NCBI RefSeq assembly: GCF_005145045.1
Contig: NZ_CP039692.1
Coordinates: forward strand, 612,001-676,000
Reading direction: 5' to 3'
Origin: Agrobacterium larrymoorei
Lineage (GTDB): Bacteria > Pseudomonadota > Alphaproteobacteria > Rhizobiales > Rhizobiaceae
DNA length: 64,000 bases
Shown here piece after piece: positions 55,369 through 63,005 of the stretch. Each line of letters begins with the position of its first letter. The stretch's first letter is position 1. The translations under genes and the position numbers were made by a program. The notes under the pieces were generated by a model that ran no database searches, was not told the origin of the DNA, and was given only the letters and a program-made list of their open reading frames with translations.

Positions 55369-56424
55369 TTATCGTCCAGCCGAAAACGGGTCGGCAAGCG
55401 CCGCATCCGGGCGGCTTATCGGGTATTTCGTGCCGGATACCTTTCCGGCCATGTCTTTCGCGCCGCTGCTTTTCAAAAGTGCACGGAAGCTGGGGTGCAT
55501 TCCGCCATCGACATAAGCACTGAGCGCGCTTGAAGTTCCTTCCGCCATCGCGACATCAAGCTTTTGTTTTTCCGCCGTGAGGCGGGCTGCCACCGCCGGG
55601 TCCGGCTGGCTCATGGCTGGCGGGCAGGCCGCAAGCGGATCCGCCGGCTCTCCGCCGGAAAACTCGGTATTGAAGACGTAACGGCGTCCGCAAACCGAAA
55701 CCTTTGGCTGACGCTTCGTGATCTCGAAGTAATCGTAGCCATCCTTCAACGTGCGCCAGAAGGCGAAATTCGGATCGTCCTTATGCGCGGCCATGTTCTT
55801 TGCCGTCATGCGGAAGGGATAGGCCTGAACCTGAAAGCGATCCTGCCCGCCCTTCAGGGCGCGCTCGACAATCGCATAAATCTCTCCGACCTGCTGGTCG
55901 GTCATGGCGTAACAGCCGGAGGAAGAACAGGCGCCATGCACCATCAGCGCCTCGCCCGTATAGCCAAGCGCCGATTCAAGCCGGTTCGGATAGCCGAGAT
56001 TGAAGGACACGTAATATTGCGAATTGGGGTTCAGCATGCCGGAAGAGACATGGTAGAAGCCCTCCGGTGCCTGACGGTCGCCGCTCTTCGTCTTCGGTCC
56101 GAGCTTACCGGACCAGCGGCACATGGGATATGCCTTTAACAGCGCGTAGTTGCCGGTCTTGTCTACCTTCCAGACTTCGAGCTCGCTCTCCTGCTTGAAA
56201 ATTCTCACCAGAACAGGGCTTTCCGGCTTCATGCCCTTGGAGGACATGGCGGCGATGGCCTTGGAGGAAAGCTTCGGCGGCTCCTTGGAAGCGCTATCGA
56301 AACCCATGGACGTACAGGCGGCAAGCGACGCGCACAGCGCGACAATCGCCGCTGCCTTCGATGATGACATCATAATGTTTCGAAGCTTCGTGAATGCGAA
56401 ACCCGAAAGAAGTGAATTGCTCAT
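55369..56424 (-). CDS. L,D-transpeptidase-fold lipoprotein, YafK/DpaA-like
   Basis: Periplasmic lipoprotein of up to 351 aa. Lipobox SLAAC at Cys37; if translation starts at the ATG pair 56373/56370 the signal peptide has normal length. The catalytic motif MVHGACSSSGCYAMTDQQVG (His163, Cys171) is the YafK form rather than the YkuD form. E. coli YafK (DpaA) cleaves lipoprotein-peptidoglycan links, so this product may be a hydrolase rather than a cross-linker. No clear ribosome-binding site supports any of the three starts. Confidence 0.88.
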   Translation of the reverse strand: MSNSLLSGFAFTKLRNIMMSSSKAAAIVALCASLAACTSMGFDSASKEPPKLSSKAIAAMSSKGMKPESPVLVRIFKQESELEVWKVDKTGNYALLKAYPMCRWSGKLGPKTKSGDRQAPEGFYHVSSGMLNPNSQYYVSFNLGYPNRLESALGYTGEALMVHGACSSSGCYAMTDQQVGEIYAIVERALKGGQDRFQVQAYPFRMTAKNMAAHKDDPNFAFWRTLKDGYDYFEITKRQPKVSVCGRRYVFNTEFSGGEPADPLAACPPAMSQPDPAVAARLTAEKQKLDVAMAEGTSSALSAYVDGGMHPSFRALLKSSGAKDMAGKVSGTKYPISRPDAALADPFSAGR

Positions 56425-56582
56425 GGAACGTCTTTGCCCGTCTCTCTACGCGGTGTCGTAAATAAAGAAGGTGACCGCATAACGGCAATCACCCAACTGG
56501 ACAAAGAGTCGTGAATTTACGTTACGAGTTCGTTAATCATACGAACACAAGGAAGTGAGTTTTGCGCACGAAGCCTCTGGCC

Positions 56583-57362
56583 TCATCGCAAAAGCCCCTG
56601 CCCGCCATCGATCCAGACCGGTGAACCGGTGATGTGACGAGACTTATCGCTGGCCAGAAACACGATGAGATCAGCCACCTCGTCGGCACGCCCTGCCTTG
56701 CCGCCGGTGATCGGGATATCCCCTTCCGGCCACTCCACCGGCACCTCTGTCTCATCCGCATCCCGAATGTGCGTGTTGTCATCGATGGAGGTTTCGATAG
56801 CGCCGGGGCACACGGCATTGACGCGAATATTGTGCTGTCCGAGTTCCAGCGCCAATTGCTGGGCCATGGCAAGCTGCCCGGCTTTCGTTACCGAATAGGC
56901 CGTGGCGCCCGGTGAGGTGAAGGTTCGCGTGCCATTGATGGAGGACACGATGATGATCGATCCGCCACCGGCATTTTTCATATGAGGCACTGTTTTGTTG
57001 ATGGTGAGATAGGTGCCGCGCAGATTGACGTTGATGGTCTTATCCCACTCTTCGGTCTTCAAATCATCGATAGGAGCCCAGACCCCGTTTATCCCGGCAT
57101 TCGCAACCACCGTATCGAGACGACCGAAGGTCTTGATCAGCGTTTCCACGGCCTTCGCCATCTCGTTTTCTTCGGATACGTCTGCGACCAGAGTTATGGC
57201 TTTACCGCCCTTATCACGTATCTCTTCGACAAGCTTCTCGATCTCATCCGGCGTGTGGCTGAGCGCACCGACGGCATAGCCTTCAGCCGCGAGCGCCAGC
57301 GCGGATGCTCTGCCGATGCCCGAGCCTGCTCCCGTAACCAGCGCGACTTTTTCAGGCTTCAT
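56583..57362 (-). CDS. Short-chain dehydrogenase/reductase
   Basis: SDR of 259 aa. Cofactor motif VTGAGSGIGRA, VANAGINGVW, catalytic Ser in VSSINGTR and Tyr/Lys in YSVTKAGQ, ending SPVWIDGGQGLL. ATG 57362 is chosen for AGGAGACG. It is divergent from the glycosylase gene with only 34 bp between starts. Substrate unknown. Confidence 0.92.
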   Translation of the reverse strand: MKPEKVALVTGAGSGIGRASALALAAEGYAVGALSHTPDEIEKLVEEIRDKGGKAITLVADVSEENEMAKAVETLIKTFGRLDTVVANAGINGVWAPIDDLKTEEWDKTINVNLRGTYLTINKTVPHMKNAGGGSIIIVSSINGTRTFTSPGATAYSVTKAGQLAMAQQLALELGQHNIRVNAVCPGAIETSIDDNTHIRDADETEVPVEWPEGDIPITGGKAGRADEVADLIVFLASDKSRHITGSPVWIDGGQGLLR

Positions 57363-57396
57363 CCGGTCGTCTCCTATTTGAGTGTCTGGGAAATCC

Positions 57397-58005
57397 ATGT
57401 CCGTAAACCGCTCAGAAAACGGGTTGTTCCCCGCGCGTCAGCGGGTAAAACTCTCTCGCATGGATCAATCCTTTTTCGCCCGAGATGCCGTGACCGTCGC
57501 CGAAGAACTGATCGGCATGGAGTTTCGTTTTCACAATACCGGTGGCATCATTGTCGAGACTGAAGCCTACAGGCCTGACGACCCGGCTTCGCACAGCTTC
57601 AATGGGCCGACACAGCGCAATCGCGTAATGTTCGGGCCTCCTGCCCATCTATATGTCTACCGCTCCTACGGCATCCACTGGTGCGCAAATCTGGTCTGCA
57701 CATCCGGCTCTGCGGTGCTGATCCGCGCGCTGGAGCCCACGACCGGGCTGGATTTGATGAAAGTTAGAAGAGGGACGGATGTACTTCGATCGCTCTGCTC
57801 CGGGCCTGGCAAGCTTTGTCAGGCACTGGGTATTACCGGGGAAGCAGACGGGATTTCGCTTTTGGAAGCGCCGATCTTGTTGCGGCGTGCGGCAAGAGAA
57901 GCGGCTATAGTGGCGGGGCCGAGGATCGGCATCAGCAAGGCAATGGATTTGCCCTGGCGTTTCGGCCTGAAGGGCTCACCTTTTTTGAGCAAGCCTTTCA
58001 AATAA
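57397..58005 (+). CDS. aag: DNA-3-methyladenine glycosylase (AAG/MPG family)
   Basis: Base-excision repair enzyme removing alkylated purines, about 202 aa. Family motifs: FFARDAVTVAEELIGMEF, catalytic Glu in IIVETEAY, GPPAHLYVYRSYGIHWCAN, LIRALEPTTG and CSGPGKLCQALGI. The start is unsure: ATG 57397 has a weak GGGAAA; GTG 57382 and ATG 57460 are alternatives. It is divergent from the SDR. Confidence 0.93.
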   Translation: MSVNRSENGLFPARQRVKLSRMDQSFFARDAVTVAEELIGMEFRFHNTGGIIVETEAYRPDDPASHSFNGPTQRNRVMFGPPAHLYVYRSYGIHWCANLVCTSGSAVLIRALEPTTGLDLMKVRRGTDVLRSLCSGPGKLCQALGITGEADGISLLEAPILLRRAAREAAIVAGPRIGISKAMDLPWRFGLKGSPFLSKPFK

Positions 58006-58009
58006 CAGA

Positions 58010-58165
58010 TCAGAAAACTTTCGGAGGTTCGTCGTTTTCGTCCGGGTTGGGTTCCGGCACTTCATCAGGGAGCCTATCGGGCTCCGGCTCTTTGACCGGT
58101 GGGAATTCCGGGTCTGGCGGAATGGGTGGCTGGTTTGGGGTCGGCTCTGTAGGGATGATACTCAT
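58010..58165 (-). CDS. Pro/Glu-rich micro-protein, 51 aa
   Basis: Minus-strand frame starting MSIIPTEPTPNQPPIPPDP and ending DENDEPPKVF. It is acidic and disordered, with no domain. A GGAAGG element lies about 11 nt upstream of the ATG, and the frame fills the gap after the glycosylase. Composition resembles the 65-aa product at 13157. Known only from this reading, so moderately uncertain. Confidence 0.5.
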   Translation of the reverse strand: MSIIPTEPTPNQPPIPPDPEFPPVKEPEPDRLPDEVPEPNPDENDEPPKVF

Positions 58166-58189
58166 GGGATTTTCGCCTTCCAAGCTTGT

Positions 58190-58270
58190 GCGGGCAGCCG
58201 ATCTTCGAGATCGTCGTCCGGTCCACTAGGTTCGCCGGATCGATCCATTCATCTGGATCAGGCTGCCCGC
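58190..58270. repeat. Four-way-junction intergenic element (palindromic repeat or structured RNA)
   Basis: Outer arms GCGGGCAGCC (58190-58199) and GGCTGCCCGC (58261-58270) are perfect complements. They enclose three hairpins: GATCT-TCG-AGATC (58200-58212), TCCGG-N13-CCGGA (58217-58239) and GATCC-N8-GGATC (58242-58259). The fold resembles a cloverleaf but has no tRNA T-loop or acceptor rules. Rhizobia carry palindromic mosaic repeats (RIME type); this may be one. Confidence 0.5.
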
Positions 58271-58332
58271 CATCCTAGGCATGTGAAATCAACGCCCTCA
58301 GCGCGGAGATGGTTGCCTTCAATCGCTCAAAT

Positions 58333-58527
58333 TCAGGCAAAGCCGAGCGAGCTGCGCGCAACTTCGCGTTGATCACCATAATCACGCGTATGGGAGTCAT
58401 GGCCATATTCGCGAGCGGCGTTGCGGGTGAGCTGCATTTCGGGAACCTGAAGCAAGGCATCGGCGTAAGTGCCGGTTTCCTCGTCCTGATCAATGATGGC
58501 CTGAGTCGTTTTCAAGAAATCGAACAT
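58333..58527 (-). CDS. Small hypothetical protein, 64 aa, possible frameshift
   Basis: Begins MFDFLKTTQAIIDQDEETG after a strong GGGAGGA site. The first 40 or so residues look coding; the remainder (from GHDSHTRD) looks less so. In the +1 frame a more GC3-rich, helical-looking stretch (INAKLRAARSALPEFERLKA) runs to a stop at 58275, so the true product may be about 80 aa with a frameshift near 58410. No function recognised. Confidence 0.45.
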   Translation of the reverse strand: MFDFLKTTQAIIDQDEETGTYADALLQVPEMQLTRNAAREYGHDSHTRDYGDQREVARSSLGFA

Positions 58528-58679
58528 GGCTTCCTCCCATTCGAAATATCTAACGCATCAGATGACGCTACGTTCCCTCCTCATAGCCTCAAACCCGACG
58601 TGTCATAACACAATCTTATAACACGTTATTTTTACAAATCGTTATGATGAACAGGAAGATTTGGCCCTTGCGCAAAAGA

Positions 58680-59417
58680 TCAGACGCCGCGGCGGTTTCC
58701 CCATAGCAGAACATGCAGCTGGGGCAGCACGCGCGCCTCGAACCACCGCTCGGACGCCACCTTTTCCACCAGCCACAACATGCGGTCCATGATGCCATCG
58801 ACATCCACCGTCGCGTCGTCATCATCCGGTGGCGGAGGGGTATGGTTGCCGGGTTGGAGATACACCGGAAGCTGTGGGAAGCGTTGTGCCGCTTCCCTGA
58901 CATAAGCAAAATCCGCGTCATCAAAGACGACAACCTTGAGAGCGATTTTTGGCCGGTCGCCAGCCGCGGCAAGACAGTTTTCGAACGCCTGCCAGTCCGT
59001 TTCCATTCCGCTGGAGGGCGGTTTGGGACTGAGAACGAGATAATCCAGATCGGCGAACCAATCCTTCGATACGCTGCCCTGCGTTTCCAGCGCGAAGGTG
59101 TAACCCTCCGCATGCCCTCTCTGGATGAGCGGGCCGAGCGGCTGGATTGCGGGGTTGCCGCCTGAAAGCGAAACGGTGATCGGCTTGCCGCCGGAGAGCT
59201 CCGTTACCTCCGCCCAGATTTCATCCACGGATGAAGGCTTCCAGTCCTCGCGATAATCGCTATCCACCGCATGGAGCGTATCGCACCAGGAACAGCGATA
59301 ATCGCAGCCGCCGGTGCGCACGAAAACGGTCGGCAGACCGATCAGCAGGCCCTCGCCCTGGATGGTAGGTCCGAAGATTTCGCTGATGCGGATCGGCGCT
59401 TCTTTCGCAGCACTCAT
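58680..59417 (-). CDS. queE: 7-carboxy-7-deazaguanine synthase QueE
   Basis: Radical-SAM enzyme of queuosine/7-deazaguanine synthesis, 245 aa; converts 6-carboxytetrahydropterin to 7-carboxy-7-deazaguanine. Cluster motif C-x3-C-x2-C in [12 protein letters not shown], preceded by [20 protein letters not shown], and SAM-binding SGGNPAIQ. Start 59417 overlaps queD by 4 bp (ATGA); longer in-frame starts would extend into queD. It is the last gene of queC-queD-queE. Confidence 0.96.
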   Translation of the reverse strand: MSAAKEAPIRISEIFGPTIQGEGLLIGLPTVFVRTGGCDYRCSWCDTLHAVDSDYREDWKPSSVDEIWAEVTELSGGKPITVSLSGGNPAIQPLGPLIQRGHAEGYTFALETQGSVSKDWFADLDYLVLSPKPPSSGMETDWQAFENCLAAAGDRPKIALKVVVFDDADFAYVREAAQRFPQLPVYLQPGNHTPPPPDDDDATVDVDGIMDRMLWLVEKVASERWFEARVLPQLHVLLWGNRRGV

Positions 59418-59782
59418 GGCTGCACTGCCGGGCGGTATTCGGCCCATGTCTTGGCGGTTTCGCTGACACGGACGGCGCTGGTTTCCGGCAGGCGTTCCTT
59501 GCACCAGTCGTAGAAATGCTTGGCCAGACGCTCTGCCGTGACCATGTCATGCCCCAGGACGTCGTTCAGGTGACGATGATCGAAACTATCGTCTATGTAG
59601 CGCTTGAGGGGTGCAAGCTCATGGTAATCGCGAACGAAACCATGTTCGTTCAGCTCCTCACCTGCCAGCTCCACTTCGACAATGTAATTATGCCCGTGCA
59701 GCCGTGCGCATTGATGATCCGCAGGTAAATCTTTCAGCTGATGCGAAGCGGAAAAGTGAAATTCCTTGGTGATGCGAAACAT
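59414..59782 (-). CDS. queD: 6-carboxy-5,6,7,8-tetrahydropterin synthase QueD
   Basis: Converts dihydroneopterin triphosphate to 6-carboxytetrahydropterin, 122 aa. Zinc ligands are in FSASHQL and LHGHNY; the catalytic Cys is in [10 protein letters not shown]. It overlaps queC by one base (TGATG) and queE by 4 bp, so the three are translated as a unit. Confidence 0.96.
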   Translation of the reverse strand: MFRITKEFHFSASHQLKDLPADHQCARLHGHNYIVEVELAGEELNEHGFVRDYHELAPLKRYIDDSFDHRHLNDVLGHDMVTAERLAKHFYDWCKERLPETSAVRVSETAKTWAEYRPAVQP

Positions 59783-60492
59783 CAGCGCACCTCCTGCGCC
59801 GCATAGGCGCTGGTGGCGGCCACCCAGAAATCCGGGTCTTCATAGTCGGTCGGATCATTGACGCCCGCCAGATGAAATGCTTCCCGGCGTTCAACGCAGG
59901 TGCCGCAGCGACCGCAATGGCGAATGCCGCCCTTGTAGCAAGACCATGTTTCACCAAATGGCGTGGAATGCCGCGCGCCATCCGTCACGATAGCGGCCTT
60001 GGTGACGGTGACATAGGGCGCGTAGAGCTTGACGTTTGCGTAACCTTCAAGCGCATGCGCCTGCATGGTGTTGAAGGCATCGATGAAGCCAGGGCGGCAG
60101 TCGGGGTAGATGAAGTGATCACCGCCATGCACGGCAATCGCCACCGCATCCGCCTGCTGTGCAGCGGCAAGACCGAAGGCGATGGTGAGCATGATGGCAT
60201 TGCGGTTCGGCACGACGGTCGAACGCATCGTCTCCTCCGCATAATGGCCATCCGGCACGTCAACATCATCGGTCAAGGCCGAGCCAGTGAGATGGGCACC
60301 AATGGTGCGGATATCGATGATGTGATGCGGTACGCCGAGACGCGTGGCGCATGCGGCGGCAAAATCCAGTTCCTTCTTATGGCGCTGGCCGTAATCGAAG
60401 GAAAGCAGGGCGAGCAGCTCGTGTTCCGCAGCAATTCTGTGCGCAAGCGAAACGGAGTCCAATCCGCCGGAGCAGATGACGATGGTTTTCAT
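59782..60492 (-). CDS. queC: 7-cyano-7-deazaguanine synthase QueC
   Basis: ATP-dependent synthesis of preQ0 from 7-carboxy-7-deazaguanine, 236 aa. The N-terminal PP-loop is CSGGLDSVSLAH; the C-terminal zinc site is CYKGGIRHCGRCGTCVERR. Start ATG 60492 (MKTIVICSGG) is set by homology and by the riboswitch-linked AAGGG upstream. First gene of queCDE and probably controlled by the preQ1 aptamer at 60503-60534. Confidence 0.97.
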   Translation of the reverse strand: MKTIVICSGGLDSVSLAHRIAAEHELLALLSFDYGQRHKKELDFAAACATRLGVPHHIIDIRTIGAHLTGSALTDDVDVPDGHYAEETMRSTVVPNRNAIMLTIAFGLAAAQQADAVAIAVHGGDHFIYPDCRPGFIDAFNTMQAHALEGYANVKLYAPYVTVTKAAIVTDGARHSTPFGETWSCYKGGIRHCGRCGTCVERREAFHLAGVNDPTDYEDPDFWVAATSAYAAQEVR

Positions 60493-60502
60493 AGTTTGGG
60501 AT

Positions 60503-60534
60503 CCCTTGTTTTGACCGGGTGGGCTGCGACCGGA
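60503..60534 (-). promoter_or_regulatory. preQ1-I riboswitch controlling queC
   Basis: Minus-strand leader reads CCGG-UCGCAGCCCA-CCCGG-U-CAAAACAAGGG. It matches the Thermoanaerobacter tengcongensis preQ1-I aptamer at GGUCGCAG, the closing CC strand of stem P1, and the 11-nt tail CAAAACAAGGG. P1 is CCGG/CCGG. The tail's AAGGG is the only ribosome-binding site, 10 nt from the queC ATG, so ligand binding should hide it and lower QueCDE synthesis. Confidence 0.85.
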
Positions 60535-60697
60535 TTTGGCGCTTCTAAAGCAAAGAGCACCACTTGTGAAGCGATTATGCTTGGCGTGGAGATGCCACGA
60601 AATTTCCTTATCCCAGCAACAAGACGAAACAATCGGGACATAGGCGGGCAAAGAGCCTGAATTATTCTCACCTCACGATATTTGAGAGGATGAAGAC

Positions 60698-60811
60698 ATG
60701 AACGCCAGCGATCTGATGACGATCGGCACCGCCTTGCTGATGGCAATTGCCGGGAGCCTCTATTTCACGCTGATGATCCGCGGGCTTGTCGGAGCACGCG
60801 TTCGTGACTAG
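60698..60811 (+). CDS. Micro-protein, single membrane helix, 37 aa
   Basis: MNASDLMTIGTALLMAIAGS is followed by YFTLMIRGLVGARVRD: one hydrophobic helix with a basic C-terminal tail (positive-inside suggests N-out). GAGAGG lies 8 nt upstream of the ATG. It is divergent from queC and overlaps the next micro-gene by 8 bp. No family recognised. Confidence 0.5.
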   Translation: MNASDLMTIGTALLMAIAGSLYFTLMIRGLVGARVRD

Positions 60812-60950
60812 CACGACGGCCTCTCGCCGCCATTTGATCGTTGTGCTGTTTCTGACGGCACTGGGAATTGCGGTTGCGGTGGTTGGTACCGCCCCGCTTG
60901 TTTTCCTGATCTGGATGCTAAGAGGCATGCCGCACTGGTTGAGTTTTTAG
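60804..60950 (+). CDS. Micro-protein, single membrane helix, 48 aa (GTG start)
   Basis: GTG-initiated frame: TSTTASRRHLIVVLFLTALG, then a long hydrophobic helix and the tail RGMPHWLSF. It overlaps the preceding micro-gene by 8 bp, and GGAGC lies 7-8 nt upstream of the GTG. The pair looks like a translationally coupled two-gene unit ending at the terminator at 60996. Function unknown. Confidence 0.5.
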   Translation: MTSTTASRRHLIVVLFLTALGIAVAVVGTAPLVFLIWMLRGMPHWLSF

Positions 60951-60995
60951 GTTTGCAACGGCTGGATCGCCGCCCGATCCCATGCCTGTTGTAAT

Positions 60996-61028
60996 AAAGC
61001 CCGGCACGCTGAGCGCGCCGGGCTTTTT
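60996..61028. terminator. Bidirectional rho-independent terminator
   Basis: AAAGCCCGGC / GCCGGGCTTT, 10-bp stem, loop about 11 nt, followed by TT on plus and TTA on minus. It separates the micro-genes from the convergent oxidoreductase at 61042. Confidence 0.85.
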
Positions 61029-61041
61029 ACTGACAAAACGA

Positions 61042-62175
61042 TTATCGCAGAAGCGACTGCGCTTCTTCGACACCGAGCGCTGCTGGCTGGGTGCAGGTGG
61101 TGGAAAGTTCGATAAAGCGGCCTTCCTCACCCGATTTCAGGATCGCAGTCATGACATCGATACCGTGGAGCGAACGATCCAGCGAGCAACGCGCATCGCG
61201 GCCTTCGATCAGGGCCATGGCCATGTCTGCCAGACCCGCCGTGCGATAATTGGCGCGCGGGCCGTTCGGGCTTTCTTGATTGGCGATGCCGAAGGGATGG
61301 TTCCAGTCCTCCAGCGGCTGGATATCCTTGTTGCGACCACTGGCTTCGACCACACCGCCGAAGAAGTTCGGGTCCGGCACGTAGAGTGAACCCTCGGTGC
61401 CGTAGAGTTCCATATTGGCATGGCGGTGAGACCAGACGTCCCAGCTTGCAGAAAGCGTGATTGTCGCGCCGTTCACGAATTCCAGCAACGCATGGATGTT
61501 GGTGGGCGTTTCCACCGGAATGGTCTGACCGTTGAGCGGCTGGCTTGTCACCGTGCGCGTCGGGTTCGCCATCGTCGTCAAGGCACCCACACGCTTTACC
61601 GGACCGATGAGGTTGATGAGGTTGGCGATATAATAGGGGCCGAGATCGAGGATCGGGCCGCCGCCCTTCAGGAAGAAGAAGCCGGGATTGGGGTGCCACA
61701 TCTCCATGCCGGGGCTCATGACGTGGCATGTGCCGGATGTGATGCGACCGACTGCGCCATCATCGATATATTTACGGGCAAGCTGATGCGCGCCACCCAG
61801 AAACGTATCCGGCGCGCAGCCGACGGCGAGATTTTTAGCCGTGGCGATACGGCGCAACTCCTCGCCTTCCTCAAGGCTCAAGACCAGAGGCTTTTCCGAA
61901 TAGACATGCTTTCCGGCCTCGAGAATTGCTTTCGAAACCTCGAAATGCGCTGCCGGAATGGTGAGGTTGACGACGACGTCGATCTCGTCATTTGCCAGCA
62001 GTTCCTCGATGGACTGCGCTTTTACACCGAATTCCTCGGCACGCAATTCTGCGGCACTTCGGTTCAGGTCCGCGCAGGCGAGAACTTTCAACCCTTTGAA
62101 TAAAGGCGAAAGCGCGAAATAGGTGGTTGAAATATTGCCGCATCCAATGATGCCGACGCCAAGTTCCTTGGCCAT
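61042..62175 (-). CDS. Gfo/Idh/MocA family oxidoreductase
   Basis: NAD(P)-dependent sugar dehydrogenase-like, 377 aa. Rossmann motif VGIIGCGNISTTYF, family lysine in VYSEKPLVLSL, second domain GGGPILDLGPYYIANLINL. It lies 25 bp downstream of an isomerase gene and ends an operon that also encodes a sugar importer. It may act on a glucoside or inositol derivative. Confidence 0.93.
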   Translation of the reverse strand: MAKELGVGIIGCGNISTTYFALSPLFKGLKVLACADLNRSAAELRAEEFGVKAQSIEELLANDEIDVVVNLTIPAAHFEVSKAILEAGKHVYSEKPLVLSLEEGEELRRIATAKNLAVGCAPDTFLGGAHQLARKYIDDGAVGRITSGTCHVMSPGMEMWHPNPGFFFLKGGGPILDLGPYYIANLINLIGPVKRVGALTTMANPTRTVTSQPLNGQTIPVETPTNIHALLEFVNGATITLSASWDVWSHRHANMELYGTEGSLYVPDPNFFGGVVEASGRNKDIQPLEDWNHPFGIANQESPNGPRANYRTAGLADMAMALIEGRDARCSLDRSLHGIDVMTAILKSGEEGRFIELSTTCTQPAALGVEEAQSLLR

Positions 62176-62200
62176 GATATGTGACTCCGAATGGTCTCTA

Positions 62201-62962
62201 TTAATATGCGTTGAAGGAAGCGATGGAGCGTGTGATCAGCCGGTCCGCATCGTTCGGATTATCGTGCTCGACCACGTAATACTTGACTGCCGTATTCTTG
62301 AGCGCCGCAACGAGGCCCTTCCAGTCGACGGTGCCGTGGCCGACATCAGCCCAGCCATCCTCATCCTTGTTCTCGCCCGCAGGCGCGATGTCCTTGACAT
62401 GGACGGCGGTGATGCGCTTGCCATAGCTTTCGATCCAGGCGAGAGGATCGGCATTGCCGCGGATGATCCAGGCAATATCGGCTTCCCATTCCAGATCGGG
62501 ACCGCCTGCGAGGATCTGCTCCTGCGGAGTGGAGCCGTCATCCAGCGTGGCGAATTCGAAATCGTGATTGTGCCAGCCGAAGGAAATTCCGGCATCGCGA
62601 TAAGGCTTTCCTGCTTCCTGAAGCCGCTTGCCGAATGCGAACCAGCCAGCAGCATCGCCGGGGCGCTGATCCGGCAGAAGATAGGGGCAATAGATCGCCT
62701 GAATGCCAAGTGTTTTGGCGATCCGCAGCGCCTGCTCCTTATCGTTTTCCAGCATGTCGAGACCGAAATGGCCTGTCGGCATGGTAAGGCCGTTGGCATC
62801 GAGATCGGCGCGCAGTCCTTTCAAGGCTGCCTCATCCATGGTGCCGTAAATGCCGCCGAAGCCTTCCACATGGGCGTAGCCCGCTGCGGCCAGCTTCTTC
62901 AGAACATCGGAAAGCGGCGGAAAATTGCGCGCGCTGTAAAGTTGAAAGCCAAGTTTCGTCAT
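62201..62962 (-). CDS. Sugar phosphate isomerase/epimerase-like TIM-barrel protein
   Basis: Xylose-isomerase-like barrel of 253 aa. It starts TKLGFQLYSARNFPPLSDVL; metal-site motifs include FGWHNHDFEF (His), LEWEADIAWI (Glu, Asp), VHVKDIAP (His) and VVEHDNP (Glu). AGGAGAG precedes the ATG. Placed between the ATPase and oxidoreductase genes, it may epimerise or isomerise the oxidised sugar. Confidence 0.9.
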   Translation of the reverse strand: MTKLGFQLYSARNFPPLSDVLKKLAAAGYAHVEGFGGIYGTMDEAALKGLRADLDANGLTMPTGHFGLDMLENDKEQALRIAKTLGIQAIYCPYLLPDQRPGDAAGWFAFGKRLQEAGKPYRDAGISFGWHNHDFEFATLDDGSTPQEQILAGGPDLEWEADIAWIIRGNADPLAWIESYGKRITAVHVKDIAPAGENKDEDGWADVGHGTVDWKGLVAALKNTAVKYYVVEHDNPNDADRLITRSIASFNAY

Positions 62963-63005
62963 ATGTCTCTCCTGACATTGGGACTATCTGGTGGGAGTGG
63001 AAAGG

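Noticed and set aside
58190..58270. tRNA gene
   Set aside because: The element folds as a cloverleaf but lacks the TTCGA T-loop, a 7-bp acceptor stem and an anticodon loop of seven bases.
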